Shown here in pieces: positions 1 through 10,152 of a stretch of DNA of 64,000 nucleotides; positions within the stretch are counted from its first letter, which is position 1, and each line of letters begins with the position of its first letter. The position numbers were made by a program, and so were the translations under genes. This DNA comes from Acanthococcus lagerstroemiae. Taxonomy: Eukaryota > Arthropoda > Insecta > Hemiptera > Eriococcidae. A model generated the notes under the pieces. It searched no databases. It worked only from the letters and a program-made list of their open reading frames with translations, and was not told the origin of the DNA. The stretch lies in assembly GCA_031841125.1 (NCBI GenBank), contig CM063110.1:30748678-30812677 (forward strand), given 5' to 3'.

Positions 1-15
1 ACCATTACTTTAGCT

Positions 16-248
16 CATGGGTGTAGCCAGCGAGGGGCAATCCCCCCTGGATTTCGAAAAAAATTATGTTCCAGTGCACACAAGATTATTTTTGAATATT
101 TAAAGCCAACTGAATAAAATTTGCAGAAAATAGGATGCGCCTAGAGGCCTAGATGCTAGACAACGAAAATGTGTGACTGGCGCCCCACTGATAGCTTATA
201 ATTCTACCTCTTCGTCCCTCTCTGGAAAAAGTTCTAGCTATGCCTATG
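16..248. mobile_element. hAT-like non-autonomous MITE, copy 1
   Basis: A 233-bp element begins CATGGGTGTAGC and ends GCTATGCCTATG, so its ends are imperfect inverted repeats. It is flanked by CTTTAGCT on the left (8-15) and CTTTAACT on the right (249-256), an 8-bp target duplication with one mismatch. A second copy at 43057-43312 is similar over its whole length and also has an 8-bp duplication. The 8-bp duplication and ends starting with CA point to the hAT superfamily, which is inferred. It has no coding capacity. Confidence 0.75.
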
Positions 249-360
249 CTTTAACTTTATTTTTATTTATTCTTATAGGATATTCTATGTTCAAAATCTC
301 CTTCATTCCATTTAAAATGTTTTCCAAATCAATACTTCTTTCAATCAGTTATTATTTTAT

Positions 361-1650
361 GACCAATTTTACCCTAATTAGAAACAATTCTTTAACAATA
401 TCTCCGTAACCGAGCGTCGTCGCTGAATTTGAACGCAGCGGATTGGAACTCAGCGACTAAAATTACACCAAAATTCGTAGTTGACTAAATTTTTTTCAAA
501 TTTGAAATTTTTAAAATTTCTGTACACGGTCTTTTTTTAAGCAAAAAATTTTCTAAAACGCTTCGGAAATCCGCCGCCGAAATAGAATTATTGTCATTTT
601 CTGACCAATTTTACTTCATATTTTGAACGTACCTCGGGAACGGACGTCGTCACAGAATTCGGAAAACGAATTTGAACTTAGCGACAAAACTTTTAAGTTG
701 GAATTTTTTTTTGAACTCTGAAATTTTGAAAATTTCTTAATACTACATCATTTCTTTTTTTGGATGAGGAATTTTTCGGAGAGTTTCGACATCGAAACGG
801 GGTGAGAATTACTAAATTTTTCTACACAAATTTAATCAGCCGTAAAAATTGAACTAGATACGTTTTTGACTAGGTGTCGATCAATTTTACCTTTTAATTT
901 TGATCACATTTCGGCAACGGAGCATCCCGCCTAATTTAGGCTACGGATTTGAACTCAGTGACCACAATCAAGCAAGAGTACGGGGTTAACTCAAACTTTT
1001 TGCTGTTTGAAAATTTCTCCACACTCCTACATCATGTTTTTTTCTTTCCTTTTTGGCAAAAAAATTTTCGGAGAGTATAGGCGTCACAGGATCGGAAAAA
1101 GCTGAATTTGTCGGGGAAAAATAAAATCCACGGTCTAAATTGAACTAGAGTTAATTTTGGCCTATTTTACCCCAACTTTTGGGCGTATTTTGGGAACGGA
1201 GCATTATTGCCAAATTTGGACGACGAATTTCAACTCACCGAGAAAAACTGAGCAAAAATAATTGGTTCAGTCATTTTTTTTTTAATTCTTGAAAATTTAA
1301 AAAATTTTCCACACAAATGTCTCCTTGTGGACGAAAAATTTTTCAATGAGTTTTGACACCCTAGGCGGGTGGATATCACTTAGTTTTTCGGGACAAATTC
1401 AGAGCCACCTCCAAAATTCATTTAAGGTCATTTTCCCACCAATTTTCCCTTATTTTAAACAATTTCTTGAGACCATATCTCTGCAATGAAGCGTCGCCAC
1501 CAAATTCGGATCAGCGACCAATATAAGCAATAACAAGTGCCTACGTAGTTGAAATAATTTTTTGAATTTTTCAATCTTGAAAATTTATTTATATTTAAAT
1601 AATTTACGAACACGTATTTGACAGCCAGATGTGGATGTGGCGGCAATATT
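361..1650. repeat. Degenerate tandem array, about 278-bp unit, five copies
   Basis: Units begin near 361, 602, 879, 1158 and 1437, each opening with a variant of GACCAATTTTACC. This is followed by a GGGAACGGAGCGTC-like block, then GAATTTGAACTCAGCGAC, then an A/T-rich stretch with repeated AAATTT and a closing GGAGAGTTTTGACA-like block. Unit spacing is 241, 277, 279 and 279 bp. Copies have diverged substantially, so the array is old. No open frame runs through it. Confidence 0.8.
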
Positions 1651-2180
1651 TTTTATTTTGCACATTCAAACATTCGTCATCGTCATTGTTAGTCTATGTG
1701 TTATCTACCGACCATGTAAGAAGAAGTATTTCATGTTCAATACGTGCAATAACATATGCGTAGTCTATTGCACACATCAGTAACACCAAACAGGAATAGA
1801 TAAGTACATATGAAGAAAACTGACTTCATGACTGTTTTTTAAAACGCAAAGAAACATCTGAACTTGACGTGCATTACTTTTGTCTTCAGAAACACACTCT
1901 CACACACTTACCTAGAGAAACATACATATACACACACACGGTATTAACATTTTTCGTTAAATCTGGAATTCCGTTACTTTATCTACATTATTTGAAACTG
2001 GTTTTCACCAAAAGTAAATATTTATAAAAATGACACTGGAAAATCTTTACTACAAATCACGAATTTAGTTTATGAAACTCATCTTCTATCATAAGAGAGA
2101 CCAAAGATTCAAAGATCTGCTACTACTCGCCACTATTGCACCAGGGAAGTTGGTTCAGTGTGAAACCGTATTCGCAGAAC
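1651..2180. other. No gene seen; low-complexity A/T-rich DNA
   Basis: This stretch holds a short run of AC/CA-rich dinucleotides near 1895-1940 and otherwise unremarkable A/T-rich sequence. I see no coding frame, TIR or RNA gene. It probably belongs to the intron of the minus-strand SLC9B gene. Confidence 0.4.
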
Positions 2181-2189
2181 TAAATCATG

Positions 2190-2410
2190 ATGATTTCCAG
2201 TCTTAGTATCGGAACGGGAGGGCGGATTCAAGGGTGCAGAGTGATACAACGTATCATTTTCACCCCTCCCCTCATCGTAAAAACTGAAAAATTATTCAGC
2301 AAATTTATAAAAAAGTGTCTTGAGAGATTTCAGAAAAGAGATTCACATGTTTTTCGAATATTTACAAATTTATTTACAAGATGTTTTGCCTGTTACCTTC
2401 ACGTTTGAGA
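2190..2410 (+). pseudogene. Coding-like remnant, homologous to 58035-58200
   Basis: An open frame of 73 codons contains the string EKLFSKFIKKCLERF followed by a cysteine-rich end (RCFACYL). The segment at 58035-58200 (plus strand), read in one frame, gives QKLFSKSMKMCLVRC and then SCYL at the same spacing, and its upstream residues (GCRV against RCRV) also align. Conservation at protein level with base changes suggests that both are remnants of one coding sequence rather than a random repeat. The family is unknown. It lies about 200 bp upstream of the broken paralogue at 2620-2880, so the two could be parts of one dead gene, which is inferred. Confidence 0.4.
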
Positions 2411-2619
2411 AATTAAGAAACAAAATAATTTGCTTGTCGACTTACATTTCTAACATTTATATCTTCTAAAAAAAACTAAAAAAAAAACTGTTGACACCAA
2501 TAGTTTCTAGGATTTGCACCTTAGCTACGCATCTTTTATTTTTAAAATATCGAAATGTGAACCGCCCAAATTCATATTTATAAAAGTGAATAGGAAAAGA
2601 CTGTTCAGTCGTACAGCGT

Positions 2620-2880
2620 ATGCAAAATGCTCTGCTACGGTGGGCATAAGCATTTACCAACCGGTATAACAGTCGACAACTATTACGTGTTCGTTTCCAA
2701 TTGAAAATTACCAGTTTTGGGAATGGTTCACAAACACATGAAAACAGCGGATGCAGACTGGTTCACGCCTCTAGAGCAGTGGACATCAACGAATCGTCCT
2801 CTGTACTTTACGAGGGTCATTCAACGACAATGAAGAGGAAGAGGAGATTATATGTATGCATTCGCTAGGTGATTATTGAT
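2620..2880 (+). pseudogene. Broken paralogue of the secreted-protein domain-1 exon
   Basis: Read on the plus strand, this segment matches exon 2 of the gene at 5738-9839. It gives MLCYGGHK then TGITVDNYY, aligned with MLPCRGQH and TSMTVDDYY there. Further on WFTPLEQW aligns with SFRPLEQF, and SFNDNEEEEEIICM aligns with SYNDNEKEVEIIYI. The match requires an in-frame stop after the VDNYY block and at least one frame change near 2815, so the copy is dead. The 5-prime part of the exon is not recognisable. It shows that the secreted-protein gene belongs to a family with local duplicates. Confidence 0.8.
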
Positions 2881-3285
2881 TACAACCATCGAAAGGGTCA
2901 AAAATGAAACTGTTCGAAAAATGGACATTCGTTTCTCAGAGTAAACTGCAATAACAATTTGTAAATGTTTTCTGCGAACGGATGAAGATAGATTATTGAA
3001 CATTACTGTGGTCAGCATATGTAATTATGTATATACATCAATGCTTCCAAACCGAATCTAGCAAAAAGTTAATTTTTCCAGAAGTGACCCTTAGAAGCTT
3101 TCAATATTATGGTCATCATATGTTAGGTACATTTGCCGTATTTATTTAGTTAGTGAAGGATAGCGCCATGGCTGATGTTCGTATAGCAAAACCAGCCAGA
3201 GTTCATAACCTCATAATTATATTTTTATCTTGTTAGTGAAAGCACCTTTATATTATATACATGTACGTACTCAATTACTATGGAA
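2881..3285. other. No gene seen
   Basis: A/T-rich sequence between the broken paralogue and the small TIR element. I see no coding frame, RNA gene or repeat structure. Confidence 0.4.
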
Positions 3286-3532
3286 AACAATTGAGGAGCC
3301 CACTTTCAAAGTAACCTAACAGCAAAATTATGATTTCATGAGTTTTTGTTTTTAACACACTGTCTTGCCGCGCTGGGAGCATACTTTGCAAAAACAACAA
3401 ATTTTTCTTGAAGGTTGAACTTATTGGTTCCTACCTTTAAAAAATCCGTTACCTACTTAACAGTTCTGCTTGTTTTTCTCAAAACTAAAATTTTGCAGTT
3501 AGGTCACTTTGGATGTGGGCTCCTCAATTGTT
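3286..3532. mobile_element. Small TIR element (MITE), about 247 bp
   Basis: The ends are inverted repeats of about 45 bp with a few mismatches. The left end reads AACAATTGAGGAGCCCAC and continues AAAGTAACCTAACAGCAAAA. The right end is its reverse complement, with TTTTGCAGTTAGGTCACTTT before GTGGGCTCCTCAATTGTT. The interior of about 155 bp has no open frame. I could not find a convincing target duplication, so the superfamily is open. Confidence 0.7.
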
Positions 3533-3677
3533 ACAATCACACGTTTTAACAATAATAGTGTGATTCCTTTGCCTCTTTAAACAGATGCACCAAATACGTT
3601 CACAGACCAAAATGCATCCATTTTGATATAACTTTTTCTTACAAGGCATATAGGTGCACTCTCACACATTCACCCAA

Positions 3678-4125
3678 AAGGTTGTCATTCAAGATATTGA
3701 GGGGACGAAGTAGGTATTAAGCATCTATATATTATGTAATAGAGTGCTAGTATAATGGCTGATAATTAAAAAAAAAAATTGCTGCTGGTAATGGCTATTA
3801 CAAAAACAAAAACTGGAACCAAGGCTAACATATGTCGACGCTACTTCTGTCTCCGTCATTAGACATCTCACACTAATCTCCTTCAGTACTTAACAGTCCT
3901 ATAGATAACAGATGTTACTGAAATTCTGTAAGTGACAGTTCTATATTACTGTTGAAACTTTACAACTTCGTGCCAAAATTGATGGGTTCAAGACATAGCT
4001 ACAACCTCACTCATTCATTAAGAAAATTGTCATTCAAGATATTAGAAGAATAAAGCGGGTATTATTCATCTACATCTTATTTATTAGAGCTAGTATAATG
4101 GCTGATAATTAAAAAAGAAATCAAT
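3678..4125. repeat. Direct repeat of about 105 bp, two copies
   Basis: Two direct copies lie at 3678-3780 and 4020-4125. Both start near TTGTCATTCAAGATATT and end with CTAGTATAATGGCTGATA followed by an A-run. The offset is about 343 bp, so a longer unit may have been duplicated and then diverged. No coding content is seen. Confidence 0.65.
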
Positions 4126-5737
4126 AACTATCGACAATTTTGTTTACCATAGGTACCATTCTTCTACCATGATTAAATTTGATGATTATTTTGTTCTTTC
4201 CACTCATTTGTTGCTACCCTATCCTATGTACATTCTACAAAAGTCCAGGCTCATTACATTAGGTGATTAGGTAATACATAAAAACAAATGCAGGAGACTA
4301 CAATGTTACCTTTTCCTCAGTTATGAATAGATACCTAGTAATATTCATCCATCAAGATTTTTAGACTCATTATGTCCTTATTATAAAACTTTTTTATCGT
4401 CTGAAGTTCTTACATGGAAAATACAACACTATTATCCACCAAGATGCGAGAATTGTCATTTGAAAGTCTAGTTACCTACCTATTTTTATTTACAAAAGTC
4501 AACAGTCAACATATCAACCTTTTGCTCCGACTTGAACAGTTACAAATTTTGGCATGTTTGAAAACTGGTACAAAACTAAAAGGCGTGAAAAATTCCAATA
4601 ATAATGCATTTTAACTTCTTCTACTGGTTTGCCTTTTGGGAAGGAGGGAATGTCATCGGTGTGCATATAAAATGAGAAAAATAAAGTATATGTAAGAAGA
4701 AACATTTTCAGGCGTATTGCAGCTAAGTATTTTAGATAGTTCAAAAAATTACCGTTCATTATTGATATTGAGCCAGCACTAGTTAGTGCTCAGATTCAGG
4801 AGCACAACCAGAACTTTTTTGTGGGGGGGCTAAAATTTAGGGAAAAAACTTAGGCAGGGGTGAAAGCTCGATTTGGCATCTACCTGATTTGGCTACCTAT
4901 TTTAATGAGCTCAAATTTGTACGAACCTACGACGTAATGTAACCGCATCAGGCCATCAGCATCAATTTTTTTTTTCGTTTCAAGATTGATGTTGAAAAAA
5001 TTTCGAAGAATTCTGGAAGGAGCTTTAGCCCTCTAGCCCCCTCCTCGGTTGCACACTTGCTTAGATTGATAGTCTTTTGCTAATTTCTGATTTATTGTAA
5101 AATTTCATGTTGTTATAATTTTAATAGTCAACATATTTGATAAAAGATCAATCATTATCAACAAAGCTTGCCCACCTAATTTATAATGATAATTCGTCGT
5201 GATGACAGTCTATGTATTTAACGATCAGAACATTTTTGATGTAGGTGGTATTAAATAGTTGACATTCAAGCGTCGATGCTACACATCAATAAATTAATAA
5301 TTAAACTCATTCATTATAAGATTATGTTGATATCACAGCTCTAATTATTATCCCAGAACATCCATATTCACAATATCTGATACCTACAATTTATACTCGG
5401 CAATCTCACGCAATGCATGAAATACAAAGATACTTTTGCATTACATTTTGTTTTCATGTAGATGCCTGAGTACAGTCATCTAACAACATATTTTTTGGGA
5501 ACCCTTAAATTCCAAACAGAATTTGTAATTTATAACCAATATAATTATATAGGTACGCCAGATACATTTATTGGTACATGTAGATATTTGACATATGCGC
5601 CCATAAAATGTATAGATATGTACTCACATTTATAACAAACTCACTGTTAGCTCACGCATTCGAAATCAAGACATCAAGCGTAAAACATACTCCTCATTAC
5701 CCGACGCTGGAAACCTCAGAAGCCAATAGCCGCACAT
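4126..5737. other. No gene seen; decayed G/C-tract element at about 4775-5060
   Basis: Mostly A/T-rich sequence without coding frames longer than expected by chance. Between about 4775 and 5060, a G-run followed by GCTAAAA faces TTTAGCCCTCTAGCCCCC, so a decayed MITE with G/C-tract ends may be present, but I cannot fix its borders. The part just before 5738 should contain the promoter and 5-prime leader of the secreted-protein gene. I see no clear TATA box. Confidence 0.35.
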
Positions 5738-5871
5738 ATGTTGATGCTAATTCTCTACTCATTACTCGGCTCCCTGTTCCATTTGAATTCAGTAACAGCC
5801 CAACAACGCGGCCCGGCCGAAATAGAAGAACTTTACATCGAGGGCTTATATCAAACTGACTTATACTTGAG
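5738..5871 (+). CDS. Secreted two-domain protein of unknown family, exon 1 (signal peptide)
   Basis: First coding exon of a three-exon gene whose joined length (134+522+532 bp) is 396 codons including the stop, giving 395 residues. The chosen ATG is followed by a typical signal peptide: hydrophobic MLMLILYSLLGSLF, then a small-residue site (VTAQ) around residues 19-23. The mature protein would thus start near residue 23 with an acidic stretch. The exon ends in AG followed by GTACGT, a good donor, and the codon is split 2+1 as serine with exon 2. The following intron is only 68 bp. The protein should enter the secretory pathway. No known enzyme motif is visible and I do not recognise the family. 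Lineage-specific secreted proteins of sap-feeding insects are often salivary, but that is only a guess here. Confidence 0.8.
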
Positions 5872-5939
5872 GTACGTTTTCCTTATTCATAAATCGATTA
5901 TTCAGAGATCACACGTAATAAGCTGTGCCTACTTTCCAG

Positions 5940-6461
5940 CACAAATGAGCTTTGTAATGCTAGCGACGCATTGAAGCTGGACCTTTGCAAAAGAGTGATT
6001 TGGGAACTCGTCAACAAAACGTGCTATTATAATTTATACTTAAATCTGAATGCTTATGCAAACGGAGCGCCGGATTGCGAACCCCACACGCTCACTTTCA
6101 TCACACGACCAGAGGACACAAAACGTAAAATTCGACAAATGATGCTGCCATGCCGCGGTCAGCATAACCCACTACGGACTAGTATGACAGTTGATGACTA
6201 CTACGACGCGTTTTTTATATCCCGTGGAACAGTCCCGAACACATCACTAATGGTATATAAACGTGAAATGGAGACAGAATGGGATTCGTTTCGACCTCTA
6301 GAGCAGTTCGACACCTCAAAAATAAATCCGGAAGGGCTGTCGGCTGTCACATTGGAAACTGAGTCATCGTCTACTTTGGAAGTGTCATACAATGATAATG
6401 AAAAGGAGGTAGAAATCATTTACATACGCGAAATGATCAACAACAAACAACAACGAATACC
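5940..6461 (+). CDS. Secreted two-domain protein, exon 2 (domain 1)
   Basis: The exon starts after CTTTCCAG and ends before GTGAGT, both good splice sites. It encodes 174 residues with cysteines near the start (ELCNAS, DLCKRV, KTCYY, PDCEP) and the motif MMLPCRGQ. Next come a VDDYYDAFFISRG block and VYKREMETEWDSFRPLEQF. This block aligns with exon 3, where QMFPCFGK, ISHGPRPSS, VIYKFEKLQYYSGYRPVE occupy the same order and nearly the same spacing. The acidic end (NDNEKEVEII) is also seen in the pseudogene at 2620-2880. Both flanking introns interrupt codons after base 2, so the exon is symmetrical, as expected if a single exon duplicated. The cysteines suggest disulfides in an extracellular protein. 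Confidence 0.85.
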
Positions 6462-6726
6462 GTGAGTATTGAAAAGAGTACCTATAATTCACAAAGTCGC
6501 ACGAAGTTCCCTTCCATTTTCCGATTTATGCATCCTGAGGTTCAAAATGAAAAATATTAAAGGGTTAGGCATAGAATCCCATCTTTGAGATAGGTAGGTA
6601 CAACAACGTCCAGTACATGTTGGCAATTGGCTGGGTTTAATCTACGCAGGAACATTCAAGCTTACGATGATTAATAACTAACTTGGTGGAAGATTTTGAT
6701 GTTGCAGATATCAGTTGTGCGAAAAT

Positions 6727-6836
6727 GAATGAGTGAATGAATGAACAAATGAGCGAACGAACTAAAACAAAATGAAACGGAATGCATGAATGAACAAATG
6801 AATGAACTATGAACAATGAACGAATAAACAAACAAA
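6727..6836. repeat. Degenerate GAAT/GAAC tetranucleotide tract
   Basis: Repeated GAATGAAT, GAACAAAT and GAACGAAT units over about 110 bp. It creates spurious open frames on the minus strand rich in His, Ser and Phe. Confidence 0.7.
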
Positions 6837-7011
6837 TGGTACATATTTGGAATACCTACATCTGTTTCCTTGGTATCAGCAGAGCGCGCAATTCTAAAGC
6901 ATTGTCTAATTTTGATACTTTTGACATGAAAATAGTTAGGTACTCTCACATAAACCCACTTACATAATATAGTGTTCCTATATTATAAGTTTCAAGCTGA
7001 ACCACAAAATT

Positions 7012-8320
7012 AGCCTGTTACTGTTCAGCGGGTGCTTTAACCAGACCCCTTCCTGTTATTCGCTGGAGGACAGGATCACTGATAATTCAATCGCCTTCAA
7101 TTGGGATGTGGAACGGAATGTAGGAGCGCTAATGTGCACTTCCTAATGAAAGGTTGAGTAATTACAGACGTACCTAATTATCATTCCCGTAAATGGGAAA
7201 TACGGGTTTTTCAAAAAATCATTATAAAATTAAGAAATGAAGGACATGCATCAAATTTGAACTGTAGGGAGCTACATATTCGAACTTACGATTAAAAATT
7301 TAATACGTCAGGTAGCAAAATTAATAGAAGTGTGGTGAACTAAAGAATGAGAGGTACGTTATCAGTTGCCAGCCCGACCCGCGCGTAACCCGCGCGACAT
7401 ATTTATTTTTTCTCCATTGATCACTCAATGCAAGTTCACAAAACATCCGCTAGATGTCAGCCACTTTGGCTCCGAGTCCCAATTAATGAAGGTATATTTT
7501 CTTCATAGTTTTTCTTTTCTTTCTCTTTTCTTGAAATTAACTTTTTATTTTTTATGATGAGATTTGAAAATTAATTTTATAATGAGTATTTTGTGCAGCC
7601 TCAGGGGAGGCCTATGTCCAAAGGGGTTAAGTAGTTCGGTTTACATCTCGGAAAAGTTAGTCGGTAGAGACTATTGTAATTACATATGTTAAACTACATA
7701 ATAAAGGATTTTGTGCAGCCTGATAGTTCAGTATTCATCGCAATTGCGATCTGCAAATGACATATGTCCTGATATCTACGCTTTACAAAAATTTCTGTTA
7801 TTACCTAATTACATTAATCCCTATACATTCGTTCACGAGAGAAGAAAGATAAAATCTCAAATCTGATAACGCTATCGAGAGATTTGGGAAAATTCTGGCT
7901 GTAACTAATGTCAATATTCATAACTTTCTCATCAGGAGAACATCGATCTACACCAAAGAACTGGAAGCGTTCAAAATTTTAAGAGTCCCACTAATATTTT
8001 ATTAAAGGATGGATTAATAATATGGAGTATGCGAAACTAAACAATCACTTTTTGTTGTTCCGTCCATAATGTCAGTGTATGTACGTCTTATTGAGCTGTA
8101 CATTACTTTTGGGAATCAGTTTAAGATTTTCCTACTGTTTTTAGAACAAATACAGCAGTTATTCACCATTTTTACAAATGAACATCAAAACAAGAAAAGA
8201 TTGGCTAGGAAATAAAAGTAACCTGGCAGAATTATCAGTGATTCTAATAGCAAATCTGGTCCTCCAGCGAGATAACAGGAAGGGGTTTGGTTAGAGCACC
8301 CGCTAAATGGTAACAGGCTG
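7012..8320. mobile_element. Element of about 1.3 kb bounded by inverted repeats of about 80 bp
   Basis: The sequence at 7012-7088 (CCTGTTACTGTTCAGCGGGT, then GACCCCTTCCTGTTA and CTGATAATTC) recurs in reverse complement at 8229-8320. The arms differ by a few substitutions and one insertion of about 10 bp. The interior has no intact frame. The geometry suits a non-autonomous DNA transposon inserted into intron 2 of the secreted-protein gene. I cannot identify a target duplication or superfamily. Confidence 0.65.
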
Positions 8321-8675
8321 GTACCGGGATACGCTGAAATAATGAAATGAAGCAAACTAAAAACAAAGTTCCTTTTAAATATTTTTGTTTAACATTTTTC
8401 TACAAAAAAAAAAAAAATCAAACAAGTTTTGGAAACAAGTAGGTACCTACTGTACCTACTATTGAAATTTTGTACGCTATATGATTCTATTTAAAAGTCA
8501 TCGCCATACTTATATACCTAGGTACGAGAGCTTCTTTACATTTACCCTAAAACACTTATCATTGAAAACAGTGGGGAGCGGGGGTGGTGTGTTTGTTTGC
8601 AGACAAACAAAATCAATACTCTGCCCCAGGAAACAGAAAATACCTGCAGAAACAACACCCATAGATATCATTTCC

Positions 8676-9180
8676 TAGTTAGAGTTATTTAAAGGACCCA
8701 CACAGGAGAAACAGGCAGAAAGTTCACAACTAGAATAAATGAACATGAGAAATCACAGTAGCTGAAGGATGATAGAGATCACTCTTTGGAAAACACTGCA
8801 ACGACCAGGGACACATCAACCACAAGTTGACAAAAAAGACAAAATCCTACACATAGAAAACAACACAAGAAAAAGAAAATTAAAAGAACAACTTGAGATA
8901 ATAAAGGCGAAAACAAAACAAAACCACCTAAGAAAGACAACAATCAACTTCCAAAGCGAGAACCTATTCCAATTAATAACATAAGACTCACTGATTGGAC
9001 AGACATTATAACCACAGACAACAAAAAATAGGAACACACCAAATAGGTTTTACCATACGGTACTACAAACTACACACCACTATAAATACAGGACGACAAA
9101 GAGTAAAATGTTAGGGTACTCCATTGAAGATGGCATAGCAGCCGGAAGCGCTCTGGACTACAGACGGAAGAAATTGTGAA
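8676..9180 (+). pseudogene. Penelope-like element, GIY-YIG endonuclease end, decayed
   Basis: Conceptual reading across stops and frame changes gives GETGRKFTTRINEHEKSQ, then HCNDQGHI and ILHIENNTRKRKLKEQLEII. This layout, a TGRxFxTRxxEH block, an H-containing middle and an ILHIE...LEEIE end, is what I know from the GIY-YIG endonuclease domain at the C terminus of Penelope-like retroelements. A 3-prime non-coding tail with CTACACACCACTATAAATAC follows to about 9180. The frame is broken several times, so the copy is dead. The reverse-transcriptase part is absent. Confidence 0.65.
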
Positions 9181-9307
9181 TTGGTATACTCTACATATAG
9201 AATTGAATTAAAATGTTATTGCGAGCAGTGTATTTATTTGCGTCAATCATTCCCTAAATGAGAAACAACTTCCATTAAATAATTATATTTATATTTTAAA
9301 TTTTCAG

Positions 9308-9839
9308 GGACCCTTTAGCAAACTATGAGAAAGGGAAGCTCATCAATCTGTGTGCCGGGTTATTTGGGGTCGAAAAATATCAAAACCTTGATTTCCAGTT
9401 GAATGAAACCGCCTTCCTCCAACTGGATGTACGCAATCCTGAACGAGATGAACAGGTACTCGTTTTCATACACGAGGATTATTGCAATTTTTTACAATTT
9501 ACGCAACAAATGTTCCCATGTTTCGGTAAGAGTCCAGGAACACAAGTGCCATGGAACGAGGATAAAAAACTGATGCAGTACCAAATATCTCACGGACCGA
9601 GACCATCATCGATAGTAATTTATAAATTCGAGAAACTCCAGTATTATTCCGGTTACAGACCAGTGGAATTGGTTGAGAACCTGGACCTGGATAGTTTGAG
9701 TTCGTTGACGAAAGACGAAGTGACTGACTTGTTCCACAAGCTATCGCCTTTTTCCATCAGTTCTAGCCTGTCACCAGCAGATATCTGGGACGAAGCTATC
9801 GCAACTACATCGAAAAAAAATGACTGTATTATTCTTTAG
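9308..9839 (+). CDS. Secreted two-domain protein, exon 3 (domain 2 and C terminus)
   Basis: The exon starts after ATTTTCAG and runs open to TAG at 9837-9839. The split codon with exon 2 gives proline, then DPLANYEKGK. Domain 2 contains INLCAGLFG, LVFIHEDYC, QMFPCFGK, ISHGPRPSSIVIYKFEKL and YYSGYRPVELVENLDL, matching the order of motifs in domain 1. LTFI in domain 1 and LVFI here lie at the same distance before the PC-G motif. The C-terminal tail of about 55 residues is Ser/Thr-rich and ends NDCIIL. A 153-bp MITE starts 11 bp after the stop, so the 3-prime UTR must include or end before mobile DNA. No AATAAA is seen close by. The gene lies inside an intron of SLC9B, on the opposite strand. Confidence 0.85.
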
Positions 9840-9850
9840 TTAATTGTATA

Positions 9851-10003
9851 CCGGGTGATGAACGAGAAGTCGCACCATAGGCAAACATGTAGTAACGTGC
9901 AACGTGTATGTAATGCATTTAGCGGAGATTGTGTTATCGTGTCGGCGCCGTTGCGCCTTATCGCATGTTGGCCCTATGGTGCGACTTCTCGTTCATCACC
10001 CTG
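9851..10003. mobile_element. Mariner-type MITE, 153 bp, at the 3-prime end of the secreted gene
   Basis: The terminal inverted repeats are at least 31 bp: the left end is CCGGGTGATGAACGAGAAGT continuing CGCACCATAGG, and the right end is its complement ending CATCACCCTG. TA lies on each side (9849-9850 and 10004-10005). TA target duplications and CAGGGTG-like ends are typical of IS630-Tc1-mariner MITEs. The arms are almost identical, so the insertion is young compared with its surroundings. A diverged single end of the same family lies at about 12677-12700. Confidence 0.85.
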
Positions 10004-10152
10004 TATGGTTTTCTTGCGAGCACAATTTTCACAAAATATATTAACGTAAAAATCGGAAATGATTTTTCTTTTATTACTGTAGTAGCTCATCTCTGCAGAA
10101 TGTCCCTGTCGCACCTTTTCATTGCCCCTATTATAACACTCAGACATGAATT

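Larger units (their letters stand above)
6462..9307. other. Intron 2 of the secreted-protein gene
   Basis: A 2.85-kb intron bounded by GTGAGT and TTTTCAG. It contains a degenerate tetranucleotide tract, a 1.3-kb inverted-repeat element and a Penelope-like fragment, listed separately. Between them the sequence is A/T-rich with no coding frames that look real. Confidence 0.7.
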
